The notes beneath the pieces are model-generated. The model was not told the origin of the DNA and made no database searches. It worked only from the letters and a program-made list of their open reading frames with translations. A program made the position numbers and the translations under genes. Shown one piece after another: positions 19,058 to 27,878 of a stretch of DNA of 64,000 nucleotides (position 1 is the stretch's first letter; every line of letters starts with the position of its first letter). Where the stretch lies: contig NZ_AMSI01000001.1 of assembly GCF_000300515.1 (NCBI RefSeq), forward strand, positions 62,001 through 126,000. Reading direction: 5' to 3'. This stretch comes from Nitratireductor indicus C115 (lineage in GTDB: Bacteria > Pseudomonadota > Alphaproteobacteria > Rhizobiales > Rhizobiaceae).

Positions 19058-19864
19058 ATGGATGCGACAGTGAAAGACAAAAAGACCAAAATTCCTCGCC
19101 GCAATATCGAGGAGGGGATGAAGTCTCTTGGCAAGCTGGTCCGGGTTCTCGAATGCTTTTCGACTGATGATCGTGCGTTATCCCTGTCCGATATCTGCGC
19201 GCGTACGGGCTACCCCCGTTCCACGGCGCACCGCCTCATGGCATCGCTGCGCGAGGTCGGCTTTCTCGACCAGGACCGCGAGCGCGACGCCTACCGGCTG
19301 GGCCTGAAACTGTTCGAGCTCGGCAGTGTCGCCCTTTCAAATCTCGATATCCACCGCGAGGCGTATCCCTTCGTGGAAGCTCTGGAGCGCATGACGGGCA
19401 ATACGGTCACTGTCGCGATATTCGATGGTTTCCGCGCGGTTGTGGTGCGCCGTTCCGGCGGCACGTCCGAGACGGGTGCCAAGCCCGATCAGATCGAGAA
19501 TGCGCCGGCTCATTGCACGAGCGTCGGAAAGGCCACGCTGGCCTTTCAGCCTGGCGATGTCGTCGAGCGTCTCATTGCGCGCGGTCTCGAGCGCTTCACC
19601 GAGACCACGATCACGGATGGCGATGTCCTTCGCGCCGAGCTGGCCGAGATTCGTGAGCGGGGTTATTCGGTCGACGAGGGCGAGCATCGTCCGGGATTGC
19701 GCTGCATCGGCGCTCCGATCCGCAATCAGCATGGACGTGTTTTCGCCGGGCTCTCGATCTCCGGCCCCTCCTGGCAGCTTCACAAGGAAAGCGTGCCGGA
19801 ACTCTCCAAGGTCGTGATCTACCATGCCGACCGCATTTCCCGTGCGCTGGGTTATACGGCATAG
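19058..19864 (+). CDS. IclR-family transcriptional regulator
   Basis: The ATG at 19058 is preceded by CAGGGAAGA; the frame is open further upstream, but that part covers operator-like DNA. The 268-residue protein has an N-terminal winged helix (SLGKLVRVLECFS, LSDICARTGYPRSTAHRLMASL) and a C-terminal GAF-like effector domain (GNTVTVAIFDGFRAVVVRR, CTSVGKATLAF, GYSVDEGEHRPGLRCIGAPI). It is divergent from tctCBA. Matching sites in front of the FAD-oxidoreductase and sugar-ABC operons suggest it controls those too. Confidence 0.94.
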   Translation: MDATVKDKKTKIPRRNIEEGMKSLGKLVRVLECFSTDDRALSLSDICARTGYPRSTAHRLMASLREVGFLDQDRERDAYRLGLKLFELGSVALSNLDIHREAYPFVEALERMTGNTVTVAIFDGFRAVVVRRSGGTSETGAKPDQIENAPAHCTSVGKATLAFQPGDVVERLIARGLERFTETTITDGDVLRAELAEIRERGYSVDEGEHRPGLRCIGAPIRNQHGRVFAGLSISGPSWQLHKESVPELSKVVIYHADRISRALGYTA

Positions 19865-19914
19865 GGCGTATCGCGCCTGCTTCTCTCAAGCCCGGTCCGC
19901 AAAATAGCCATGGC

Positions 19915-19950
19915 AAAAAAAAGCCCGCGGGCAGGATTGGTCCGCGGGCT
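19915..19950 (-). terminator. Terminator of the dapA-like/ABC-ATPase/FAD operon
   Basis: The stem AGCCCGCGG (19922-19930) pairs with CCGCGGGCT (19942-19950). On the minus strand it is followed by a run of seven or more T (19921-19915). It lies about 50 bases after the stop of the dapA-like gene. It may also stop iclR transcription on the other strand, though without a T-run there. Confidence 0.8.
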
Positions 19951-20000
19951 CTTCTGCGTTCGGTTGCAGCCAGCCCCTGTCAGGCCGGCTGCATGTTCAG

Positions 20001-20900
20001 TCAGATCAGGCCTTTCAGCGCAGCGTCGATCGCCTTTTTCTGCTCCGCGCTGACAGGCTCCATCGGCGCGCGCGGACCATACATGGGCAGGCCCTGGCGG
20101 TGCTGGATGTATTTCACGCAGGCCGGCAGGTTGTCGTGCCGCAGGACGTTCCAGAGGCTGTTCAGCTTCCAGTGAATCTCGAGCGCCTCCTCGTGCTTGC
20201 CCTCGCGGGTCAGCTTGAAGAGTTTCGAAGTGGCGCCGGGAAGGGCGGATGTCAGCGCCGAGATCGCGCCGTCGGCCCCCATCGCGAATGCCGAATAGAG
20301 CAGCGCATCGATGCCGGAAAGAACGAGATTGTCCGGCTTGGCGCTCTGCACCAGATCGGAAAGCGACTTCAGGTCGCCCGAAGACTGCTTCATGCCGACA
20401 ACGCCAGGCACTTCATCCATGATCTTCAGCATCAGGTCCGCAGACAGATAGTTCCACGGAATGACGTTGTAGATCAGGATCGGAATGCCGCATTCCTCCC
20501 AGATCTGGCGGAAATGCTCGATGGTCGCTTCCGGGCCTGGCTTGAAGAGATAGTGGACCGGCGTCACCTGCAGCGCATCGACCTTCATGCCGTCGAGAAG
20601 CCTGACGCGCTCGATGGCCTCCAGCGTGGAGTTGACGATCAGGCCGGCGACGAAGGGCTTGCGGCCATTCACGGCCTCGTGCGTCGCCGCCATGGCGTCG
20701 CGGAATTCACCGTCGTTCAGGGCGTGACCTTCGCCGGTGGAACCGCCGGCGACCACCGCATCGGCGCCGCTTTCGAAGATCCAGTCGATCTGCGGTGCAA
20801 TGGCGTTCGGGACAAGATGGCCCTTTTCGTCGAAGGGCATCGTCACCGGGGGCAGAATGCCGGTCAGGCTCTTCTTCAGGGCGGATTTGTCGAGTTTCAT
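20001..20900 (-). CDS. Dihydrodipicolinate synthase/N-acetylneuraminate lyase family protein
   Basis: A 299-residue class I (Schiff-base) aldolase or dehydratase of the DapA superfamily. It has GGSTGEGHAL (52-61), the catalytic-site tyrosine Tyr144 (YNVIPWN) and the Schiff-base lysine Lys171 (GMKQSSGD). Start: the ATG (MKLDKS) follows GAGGAG; an ATG six codons earlier is possible. It is not expected to be the housekeeping DapA, because it closes a catabolic operon with an ABC ATPase and a FAD oxidoreductase. A sugar-acid aldolase or dehydratase role is likely; the substrate is unknown. Confidence 0.9.
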   Translation of the reverse strand: MKLDKSALKKSLTGILPPVTMPFDEKGHLVPNAIAPQIDWIFESGADAVVAGGSTGEGHALNDGEFRDAMAATHEAVNGRKPFVAGLIVNSTLEAIERVRLLDGMKVDALQVTPVHYLFKPGPEATIEHFRQIWEECGIPILIYNVIPWNYLSADLMLKIMDEVPGVVGMKQSSGDLKSLSDLVQSAKPDNLVLSGIDALLYSAFAMGADGAISALTSALPGATSKLFKLTREGKHEEALEIHWKLNSLWNVLRHDNLPACVKYIQHRQGLPMYGPRAPMEPVSAEQKKAIDAALKGLI

Positions 20901-21008
20901 TTCGGGTTCGCTCCTCATTGGATGGATGCTTGTTGCGGCCCCCCTTCGGATTGGTTCCTTCGGGTGTCCGCTGACTGGAGATGCGATATGGCCGGTCTGG
21001 TACTCCGG

Positions 21009-22082
21009 TCAGATGCGCCTTCCGTTCTCGCCGGGCTCAAAGAGATGCCAGGCCGATTCATTGGCCGTGAGGCCGATCTGCTCGTTGAGCTGTGCCGCAC
21101 CGCTGGCTGCGACCACCGTCACGGTTCCGGCATTCGTCTCTACGAGAAGGTAGTCGGAGGGCCCTGTGGGCTCGATCAGCGAGACCCGCCCGTTGAGGCC
21201 CTGTCCTTGTTCAACCGGCGCACCGACGCTCAGATGCTCCGGCCTGATGCCCGCCACGGCCTCGCGCGCCTCGCGCGCTCCTGCGCCAAGCGGCAGATGC
21301 TCGCCATTGGCGAAGCGGAATGTGCTTCCGCTGCCGCAGGGCTCTATCCGTCCGTCGAGGAAGTTCATCGTCGGCGCGCCGATGAAGCCAGCCACGAAAC
21401 GATCTGCCGGGGTGTTGTAGAGCTCCATCGGTGTACCCTGCTGGGCGATCTCCCCTTGCCGCAGAATGACGATGCGGTCCGCCATGGTCATGGCTTCCAC
21501 CTGATCGTGGGTCACATAGACGGTCGTGCGGCCAAGACGCTGATGCAGAGCCTTGATCTCAGTGCGCATGGCGATGCGAAGCTTCGCGTCGAGATTGGAA
21601 AGCGGTTCGTCGAAGAGATAGACGTCCGGGTCGCGTACGATGGCGCGCCCCATGGCGACACGCTGGCGCTGGCCGCCCGAAAGGTTCTTCGGATAGCGGG
21701 CAAGATAGTCCTCCAGCCCGAGAATGCGCGCCGCCTCGTGCACCTTTGCCTTGATCTGGTCCTTGGGCATGGAGCGAAGCCTGAGGCCGAACCCCATGTT
21801 TTGTTCCACCGTGTAATGTGGGTAGAGGGCGTAGTTCTGGAACACCATGGCGATGTTGCGCTGCTGCGGCGGCAGGCCCTGCACCTGCCGGTCACCGATG
21901 GTGATTGTGCCTTCGCTTGCGTCCTCCAGCCCCGCCAGCAGGCGCAGAAGGGTGGATTTGCCACAGCCGGAAGGGCCGACCAGAACCACGAATTCGCCTT
22001 CCCGGATCTTCAGGTCGATGCTCTTGATGACTTCGAAGGTTCCGAAGCGCTTCACGATGTTTTCGAGCGCGATGGCCGCCAT
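21009..22082 (-). CDS. ABC sugar transporter ATP-binding protein (UgpC/MsmK family)
   Basis: A 357-residue ATPase of the carbohydrate-uptake type 1 family. It has Walker A GPSGCGKST, signature LSGGQRQRVAMGRAI and Walker B VYLFDEPLSNLDAKLR, with a C-terminal TOBE regulatory domain from about residue 235. It energises an importer whose binding protein and two permeases are encoded on the opposite strand at 23704-26853; no ATPase is present in that operon. It lies between the FAD oxidoreductase and dapA-like genes. Confidence 0.95.
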   Translation of the reverse strand: MAAIALENIVKRFGTFEVIKSIDLKIREGEFVVLVGPSGCGKSTLLRLLAGLEDASEGTITIGDRQVQGLPPQQRNIAMVFQNYALYPHYTVEQNMGFGLRLRSMPKDQIKAKVHEAARILGLEDYLARYPKNLSGGQRQRVAMGRAIVRDPDVYLFDEPLSNLDAKLRIAMRTEIKALHQRLGRTTVYVTHDQVEAMTMADRIVILRQGEIAQQGTPMELYNTPADRFVAGFIGAPTMNFLDGRIEPCGSGSTFRFANGEHLPLGAGAREAREAVAGIRPEHLSVGAPVEQGQGLNGRVSLIEPTGPSDYLLVETNAGTVTVVAASGAAQLNEQIGLTANESAWHLFEPGENGRRI

Positions 22083-22187
22083 TCATTCCTCCCGATGCTG
22101 CCGCCTTTCGGGTGTGGCGGCGCATGCGTTTTCGTTTCCTTGTTGCGTGTCTTCGATCCCGGAAGGCACCGAAGACATGCCTTCCAA

Positions 22188-23576
22188 TCAACCGCGCTGT
22201 GCGGGCCCCCCGGCTTCGAAGATCGCTCCGTCCCGGCGAAGCCGGTCTTGCAGGGCGCTGACATCGAGCTGCCGCAGCGGCATATTGCCAAGCGCGGAGA
22301 GCGCGGCAGCGGTACCGGCGGCCTGGCCCATGGCCATGCAGGTTCCGGTGATGCGTGCGCTGGCAAGTGCGCGCCTTTCCGCCGAGATGTTGCGGCCCGC
22401 GACAATGATGTTCGGTCCGCTCTCCGGCAGAAGCACCGAGAGCGGGATGTCATAGCCGGCGGGCACGTGTTCGGTGCCGTCCATGCTGTTGCCGTGCGCG
22501 TCGTGGCTGTCGATTGGGAAACCGCCGCGCGCCACTGCGTCCGTGAACCAGCGCCCCTTGCGCACGTCGTCGTCCATCAGGGTCGACACGCCGCGGATAC
22601 GCCGGCTTTCGCGCACGCCCACGCAGGAAGCTGTCGCTGACAGAAAGGACTTCTCGTATCCGGGGATCATCTCCCGGAAGAAGCGGGTGAATTCACGGAC
22701 CTGACGGCGCAGCGCCACTTCGGCACGGGCCATTGCAAACGTGTCCGTCGCATCGGCGGCAAAGCGCGTGACGTTTATTACGGCTTCCCTACTGTGCACA
22801 TGGCAGGCCACATGCATTTCGTTGCGATCGAGCGAAAGAAGGCCGGCCTCCCGGCCCTTCCTCAGAAGGCTGCCGTAACCCCACAGATTATAGTGGCTGC
22901 GCCCCGAAAAATCGGGGAACCCGGCTTCCATCTTGAAGTCTTCCGGGTGTGCCGAAACATAGGCAAGGGCGGCCTCGTGATCGACATTGCCGAGCTTGAA
23001 CAGCATGGAAACGGGCTGCATAGCGTCCATCGGGTGGAAATCGCAGCCGGCCCGCGCGCACAGATCCGCGTCGCCCGTCGTGTCGACGGCGGCCTTGGCG
23101 GCGAACGCGACCCGGCCACTCTTGGTTTCGCAGATCACATGCAGAAGGCCACCGCGCTCGATTGCCGCGGCGACCGGCGATTGCGGCATGACCTGAACGC
23201 CCTCGTCGTCGAGCCATTCGACCACGACGGACTTGAAGAGTTCGTGCTCCACCGGCAGGCGCATCCGCGTGTAGCCGGTGTCGTCCGTCACATGACCGGG
23301 CGAGCCGCCCGCCTGCTTTAGCCGCTCGACCAGCTCGTCCGGCAATCCGCCAACCACCTTCTGGCCGTTCGCATCATACCAGCCGGCGCTGTGTTCCAGG
23401 AGCTGTGTCGCGATATGCCCGCCGAAGAAGCCGCCGCGTTCGAGGAGTATTGTGGATGCACCGGCGCGTGCCGCTGCAATGGCGGCGAGGATTCCCGCTG
23501 TGCCACCGCCTGCAACCGCAACGTCATAAGGTCCGTGGACCGGAATGGCGCGCTCGCCCTCCAGAACGGTTTGCAT
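22188..23576 (-). CDS. FAD-dependent oxidoreductase (FAD_oxidored, PF12831-like)
   Basis: A flavoprotein of about 462 residues. The Rossmann dinucleotide motif VAGGGTAGILAAIAAARAGA is near the N-terminus, followed by LLERGGFFGGHIATQ. A second FAD contact is AAVDTTGDADLCARAGCDF, and the C-terminal PAGYDIPLSVLLPE...NIIVAGRNIS is typical. Start: the ATG at 23576 (MQTVLEGE) follows GGAGGGGG; an ATG at 23606 has no such site. It is the first gene of the minus-strand operon, divergent from the sugar-binding protein gene. Oxidation of an imported sugar or polyol derivative is plausible, not shown. Confidence 0.88.
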   Translation of the reverse strand: MQTVLEGERAIPVHGPYDVAVAGGGTAGILAAIAAARAGASTILLERGGFFGGHIATQLLEHSAGWYDANGQKVVGGLPDELVERLKQAGGSPGHVTDDTGYTRMRLPVEHELFKSVVVEWLDDEGVQVMPQSPVAAAIERGGLLHVICETKSGRVAFAAKAAVDTTGDADLCARAGCDFHPMDAMQPVSMLFKLGNVDHEAALAYVSAHPEDFKMEAGFPDFSGRSHYNLWGYGSLLRKGREAGLLSLDRNEMHVACHVHSREAVINVTRFAADATDTFAMARAEVALRRQVREFTRFFREMIPGYEKSFLSATASCVGVRESRRIRGVSTLMDDDVRKGRWFTDAVARGGFPIDSHDAHGNSMDGTEHVPAGYDIPLSVLLPESGPNIIVAGRNISAERRALASARITGTCMAMGQAAGTAAALSALGNMPLRQLDVSALQDRLRRDGAIFEAGGPAQRG

Positions 23577-23618
23577 CGTCGAAAGTACCCCCTCCAGACT
23601 TGACATAACGGAACAATA

Positions 23619-23634
23619 GTCCACAATATGGGAT
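23619..23634. promoter_or_regulatory. Putative IclR operator site 3
   Basis: Contains TCCACAATATGGGA, matching the two sites between tctC and iclR. It lies in the divergent promoter of the FAD-oxidoreductase operon and the sugar-ABC/dhaKL operon, 43 bases before the former and 70 before the latter. Confidence 0.5.
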
Positions 23635-23703
23635 AATGGCAAGGGCAAAAGTCTGCCACCTGCCCAAGCGGCCTCGGAGGGGCCGATACCCTGGAGGAGT
23701 GAA

Positions 23704-25038
23704 ATGAAGAAAATTCTCAATTACGGTGTCGCCTTGGCGCTGCTGGCGACGTCGGGTCTTTCGACCGTGACGGCGGCCAGCGCAGAGGAGCTGACTTTCT
23801 GGACGAACCTGACCACCGCGAGCCAGGCGGATGTAATAAAGGCCCAGATCGACGGATGCCGCGCAGAACAGGATGGCCTTACGGTCAATTTCGAGACCAT
23901 CCCCTTCGGCTCCATGTACACGCGCCTGATCACTGCCATGCGCAACGGATCGACGCCCGACATCATGAACACGCTTGAGGGCGCGGTCGCCTTCGTTCAG
24001 TCACGCGATGGTCTGGTGCCGCTCAGCGATGTGGTCGATGAACTCGGCCGCGACGATTTCCGCAAATCCTATCTGGATGCTGTGTCGAAGGATGGAGACG
24101 TGTGGGGGCTGCCTGACTGGGCCCTTCATCAGGAAGTCTGGTACCGCAAGGACCTCTTCGAGAAAGCAGGCATCGCGATACCGAAATCCTGGGACGAGCT
24201 TCTTGCGGCAGCCAAGAAGCTGACGGTCGACGAAAACGGCGATGGCACACCGGACGTCTATGGTTTCGCGGTTCCGATGGGCCGCTCGCTGGTCGCGCCG
24301 CAGACCTTTTTCCAGTTCTTCTATTCCACGGGCGGGACGATCTTCGATCCGCAAACCGGCGACTACGCCTTCGACAAATATCACGACGAGGCGGTCCGGG
24401 CGCTTACCTTCATGCTCGACCTCTACAAGGAGGCCTCGCCCCCCGCTTCGGTTGAATGGACCTGGAACGACTTCCGCAACGGTTATGTTCAGGGCAAGCT
24501 CGCCATGACCAACGAATGGGGCGCTGTCGTTCTCATCGCCGCGGAGCAGAATCCCTCGATGCTCGACAATATGGGCGTCTTCCCGATGCCCGGTCCGTCG
24601 GCCGACAAGCCGGCGGCGGCTTCCCTGAATGGTGGCTACTATTATCTGGTGGCGAAATCGACGCCCGAGCGCGAGATTGCGGCCAAGAAGCTCCTCAAGT
24701 GCATGTACACACCCGAACGCGTTGCCGCCCGCGCCAACAGCCGTCCGATCTTCGCGGTTCCGGCGACCCAGAGCGCCTTCGACAGCGAGACCTACCAGTC
24801 GAACGAATATGTGAAGCGCTTCAAGCCGGAGCTGGAGACCATTTTCGGCCAAGTCATGGAGCACTGGTATCGCTATGGCCAGGAGGCAGGCCTCAACCCG
24901 CTGACCGGCCAGATCGAGGCCACCACCTTCATCGGTGATGCCATCCAGTCGGCAGCGCTCGGTCGCATCACGCCGGAAGAGGCGATCACCCAGATCGATT
25001 CCCAGCTGCAGTACCAGATCTCGATCCTGGGCAACTAA
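23704..25038 (+). CDS. ABC transporter sugar-binding protein (family 1 SBP)
   Basis: Periplasmic binding protein of 444 residues. The signal peptide ends at about ASAEE (residue 28), preceded by a hydrophobic core. The mature part has the SBP family 1 features LTFWTNLT, TPDIMNTLEGAV, GLPDWALHQEVWYRKDLFEKAGI and WDELLAAAKKL. A GGAGG ribosome site precedes the ATG. The gene is separated from the permeases by a stable hairpin, a common arrangement for raising SBP expression. Confidence 0.94.
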   Translation: MKKILNYGVALALLATSGLSTVTAASAEELTFWTNLTTASQADVIKAQIDGCRAEQDGLTVNFETIPFGSMYTRLITAMRNGSTPDIMNTLEGAVAFVQSRDGLVPLSDVVDELGRDDFRKSYLDAVSKDGDVWGLPDWALHQEVWYRKDLFEKAGIAIPKSWDELLAAAKKLTVDENGDGTPDVYGFAVPMGRSLVAPQTFFQFFYSTGGTIFDPQTGDYAFDKYHDEAVRALTFMLDLYKEASPPASVEWTWNDFRNGYVQGKLAMTNEWGAVVLIAAEQNPSMLDNMGVFPMPGPSADKPAAASLNGGYYYLVAKSTPEREIAAKKLLKCMYTPERVAARANSRPIFAVPATQSAFDSETYQSNEYVKRFKPELETIFGQVMEHWYRYGQEAGLNPLTGQIEATTFIGDAIQSAALGRITPEEAITQIDSQLQYQISILGN

Positions 25039-25052
25039 TCCCGTGTGAACGC

Positions 25053-25075
25053 AGGCCGGGCATCGCGCCCGGCCT
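25053..25075 (+). other. Intercistronic hairpin after the sugar-binding protein gene
   Basis: A perfect 9-bp stem AGGCCGGGC/GCCCGGCCT with a 5-base loop and no T-run. It is likely an mRNA-stabilising or partial read-through structure between the abundant SBP and the permease genes. Confidence 0.6.
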
Positions 25076-25096
25076 GAACCGCTTTCCGGAGCCTTC

Positions 25097-25999
25097 ATGT
25101 CCAACGCCGCTAATGCCGCCGCGCGCGGACGCGCCTTCACCGGACTGGCCTTTGCCACTCCGGCCATTCTGTTCATGGCCGTCTTCGTGGCTTACCCCGT
25201 CTGGGAGGCGATCCGCCTTTCCTTCGTCGCTGTCGACGCCTTTACCGGTGCGGAAAAATTCGTCGGCTTTCGCAATTATCAGGAACTGGCCAATGCTCCG
25301 AAATTGTGGCCGGTTCTCATAAACACCGGCATCTGGACTTTCTGGTCGCTGATTGGACAGTTCGGCCTGGGTCTGGTCGCCGCATTGGCGATCAACCGCG
25401 ACATTCCGGGCATGGGAGCCATTCGTTCCATCCTGCTGTTGCCCTATGTGGTCCCTGTCATTGCGCTCGCCCTCTTCTGGCGCTGGATGCTCGACGGCTC
25501 CTTCGGCATCGTGGCCGTATCCTTTCAGGACATGGGTCTTCTGGCGCCCGACCAGTCCCCGCTCGCGCTTCCCTCCGGAGCGATGTGGAGCGTCATCCTT
25601 GCCAATATCTGGCGCGGTTTCCCCTTCGTCATGATCTCCTACTGGGCAGCGTTGCAGGCGATCCCGCCGGAGCAGTATGAGGCCGCGCAGGTCGACGGCG
25701 CGACCACGATGCAGCAGTTCCGTTTCGTCACGCTGCCCAATCTGTGGAACGTGACGAAGGTTCTTCTGGTGCTTCGTTTCATCTGGACCGTGACCTTCTT
25801 CGACATCATCTGGCTTATCACCAAGGGTGGGCCGGCCGGCAGCACCGAGCACTGGCCGATCTGGATCTACCAGGAAACGATGGGCTTCTTCCGTTTTGGC
25901 TATGGATCTGCGCTCGCGGTTTCGCTCGGCGTCATGATTCTCGTCGTGATCGCGATCTACGGCCTTGTCATCCGCGCAACCTCGGGAGCCCGTCCATGA
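25097..25999 (+). CDS. ABC sugar transporter permease 1 (MalF-like)
   Basis: A 300-residue inner-membrane protein with six transmembrane segments. The binding-protein-dependent transport motif EQYEAAQVDGATTMQQFRFVTLP (EAA loop) that contacts the ATPase lies at about residues 195-217. It pairs with the second permease, which it overlaps by 4 bases (ATGA). Confidence 0.95.
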   Translation: MSNAANAAARGRAFTGLAFATPAILFMAVFVAYPVWEAIRLSFVAVDAFTGAEKFVGFRNYQELANAPKLWPVLINTGIWTFWSLIGQFGLGLVAALAINRDIPGMGAIRSILLLPYVVPVIALALFWRWMLDGSFGIVAVSFQDMGLLAPDQSPLALPSGAMWSVILANIWRGFPFVMISYWAALQAIPPEQYEAAQVDGATTMQQFRFVTLPNLWNVTKVLLVLRFIWTVTFFDIIWLITKGGPAGSTEHWPIWIYQETMGFFRFGYGSALAVSLGVMILVVIAIYGLVIRATSGARP

Positions 26000-26853
26000 G
26001 CACGCCCGCGATATCCCCAACGGCATCCAATCCATTGTGGAACCGTTTCGGCAGCTATGCGGTTGCCGTGGCGCTTGCAGCCTTCATTGCGCTGCCACTC
26101 GCCTGGATGGTCATCTCCTCCATCAAGCCTGCCGATCAGCTCTTTTCCTCGCCGCCGCGCATTCTCGCCGATCACTGGACGATCAACTGGTATGTCACCG
26201 TCTTCCGTGACAGCGGCGCGGCAGTGTTCTTCTGGAACAGTCTGGTGGTCGGCCTTTCGTCGACGATATTCTGCCTGGTCATCGGCACTCTGGCCGCCTA
26301 TGCGATCACCCGTTTCGATTTTCCGGGCAAGTCCGCCTTCCTGATTGCCGCGCTCGTTACCTATATGTTCCCGGCCATCGTCCTGTTCGTGCCGATCTAT
26401 ATGATCCTCAACACGCTGTCCCTGATCGACACGCGCATCGGCCTGGTGATCTGCCACACGATTCTGACCTTTCCCTTCGCGGTCTGGATGCTCAAGAGCT
26501 TCTTCGAAACGCTCCCGCGCGAGATCGACGAGGCGGCATGGGTGGATGGCTGCTCCTATCTTGGAACTTTCATTCGCATCGTGTTGCCATTGTCCCTGCC
26601 GGGCATCTTTTCGGTGGCGATCTTCGTGTTCGTCCTTTCATGGAACGAGTTCCTGTTCGCCAGCATCGTCATGACCTCGAGCGACCTGAAGACCGTGCCG
26701 GTGGGTATCTCCGAGTTCATCACATCCTTCGACATACGCTGGGGAGAGATCATGGCGCTCGGAACACTGGCGACTGTTCCTGTCGTCGTCCTTTTCAGTC
26801 TCGTTCAACGCTATTTCCTGCGCGGTGTCCTGTCCGGCGCGGTCAAGGGTTGA
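25996..26853 (+). CDS. ABC sugar transporter permease 2 (MalG-like)
   Basis: A 285-residue protein starting at the ATG in the ATGA overlap with permease 1; the open frame extends upstream but within the first permease gene. It has six transmembrane segments and an EAA loop, EIDEAAWVDGCSYLGTFIRIVLP. The ending WGEIMALGTLATVPVVVLF...QRYFLRGVLSGAVKG is the characteristic MalG-family terminus. Its partner ATPase is encoded on the opposite strand at 21009-22082. Confidence 0.95.
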   Translation: MSTPAISPTASNPLWNRFGSYAVAVALAAFIALPLAWMVISSIKPADQLFSSPPRILADHWTINWYVTVFRDSGAAVFFWNSLVVGLSSTIFCLVIGTLAAYAITRFDFPGKSAFLIAALVTYMFPAIVLFVPIYMILNTLSLIDTRIGLVICHTILTFPFAVWMLKSFFETLPREIDEAAWVDGCSYLGTFIRIVLPLSLPGIFSVAIFVFVLSWNEFLFASIVMTSSDLKTVPVGISEFITSFDIRWGEIMALGTLATVPVVVLFSLVQRYFLRGVLSGAVKG

Positions 26854-26879
26854 CGGAAATTCACCTGGGAGCCTGCCTC

Positions 26880-27878
26880 ATGAAGAAACTCATCAACGAT
26901 CCCAACAATTATGTAGAGGAGATGCTTGCCGGCCTGGTGTCCGCACATGCCTCTCTCTCGCTGGGTGGGGAAAGCGGGCGTTGCGTCAGCCGCTCGCAGC
27001 CAGCACCCTCCGGCCAGGTCGGCATTGCCACCGGTGGCGGCTCAGGTCATCTGCCTCTGTTCACCGGCTATGTCGGAGAAGGCTTCACCGATGCTTGCGC
27101 CATCGGCAATGTGTTCGAGGGGCCGACGGCGCAGAGCTGCATCGATGCAATCCGCGCTGCCGATCACGGGGCGGGGGTTCTCTGCCTTTATGGAAATTAT
27201 GGCGGCGACCGGATGAACTTCGATACGGCGATCGAGATGGCCGAGCTGGACGACATCGCCTGCGACACGGTTCTGGGCACCGATGACGTGGCGAGCGCTG
27301 CTCCGGAGGAGGGCAACAAACGGCGTGGCGTTGCCGGCATCGTCCTGGTCTACAAGGCTGCGGGTGCCGCTGCCGCAGAAGGACGCGACCTTGCGGGCGT
27401 TGCCGCCGCGGCGCGCAAGGCCAATGCGGCCACGCGCAGCATCGGCGTGGCGCTCGCCCCATGTCAGGTGCCGACGGCGGATGCGCCCAATTTCGAGATT
27501 GCCGACAATGAGATGGAATTCGGCATGGGCATCCACGGCGAGCCAGGCATCTGGCGGTCGGAGCTTTCAAGCGCCGACAAGGTCGCCGACGGCATGCTGG
27601 AGCGCCTTCTGCCGGAACTCGATGTGAAGCGGGGCGACAAGCTGTGCGTTCTCGTCAACGGTCTCGGGGCGACACCGCTTGAGGAGCTCTACATCCTGTG
27701 GCGCCGGGTCGGCGAGCGGCTTGCGCAGGCGGGCATCGAATATCTGCCGCCAGTCATCGGCAATTATGTCACCTCCATGGAGATGGCGGGAGCCTCCCTG
27801 TCGCTGATGAAACTCGACGATGAGCTTGAAGCCTTGATGACCGCCCCGGCGAAATGCCCGTTCTGGAGCGTTTCATGA
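26880..27878 (+). CDS. dhaK: Dihydroxyacetone kinase-like subunit DhaK
   Basis: The substrate-binding subunit of a DhaK/DhaL kinase, 332 residues. The three key active-site residues align with those of E. coli DhaK: His57 (GGGSGH), Asp110 (NYGGD) and His219 (GIHGEPG), the last forming the covalent hemiaminal with the ketose. The motif usually written GGGSGHEPxH is GGGSGHLPLF here, so the substrate pocket entrance differs. No DhaM or PTS partner is encoded in the window. Together with the sugar importer, a C3-C5 ketose or branched sugar intermediate is a reasonable substrate; this is inference. Confidence 0.9.
   Translation: MKKLINDPNNYVEEMLAGLVSAHASLSLGGESGRCVSRSQPAPSGQVGIATGGGSGHLPLFTGYVGEGFTDACAIGNVFEGPTAQSCIDAIRAADHGAGVLCLYGNYGGDRMNFDTAIEMAELDDIACDTVLGTDDVASAAPEEGNKRRGVAGIVLVYKAAGAAAAEGRDLAGVAAAARKANAATRSIGVALAPCQVPTADAPNFEIADNEMEFGMGIHGEPGIWRSELSSADKVADGMLERLLPELDVKRGDKLCVLVNGLGATPLEELYILWRRVGERLAQAGIEYLPPVIGNYVTSMEMAGASLSLMKLDDELEALMTAPAKCPFWSVS

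Noticed and set aside
20100-22640. 846-residue open frame on the plus strand
   Set aside because: Runs antisense across three well-supported genes and is rich in Arg, His, Gly and Ala; no family motif.
25053-25075. Hairpin after the sugar-binding protein as an intrinsic terminator
   Set aside because: No T-run follows, and the permease genes continue in the same direction 21 bases later.
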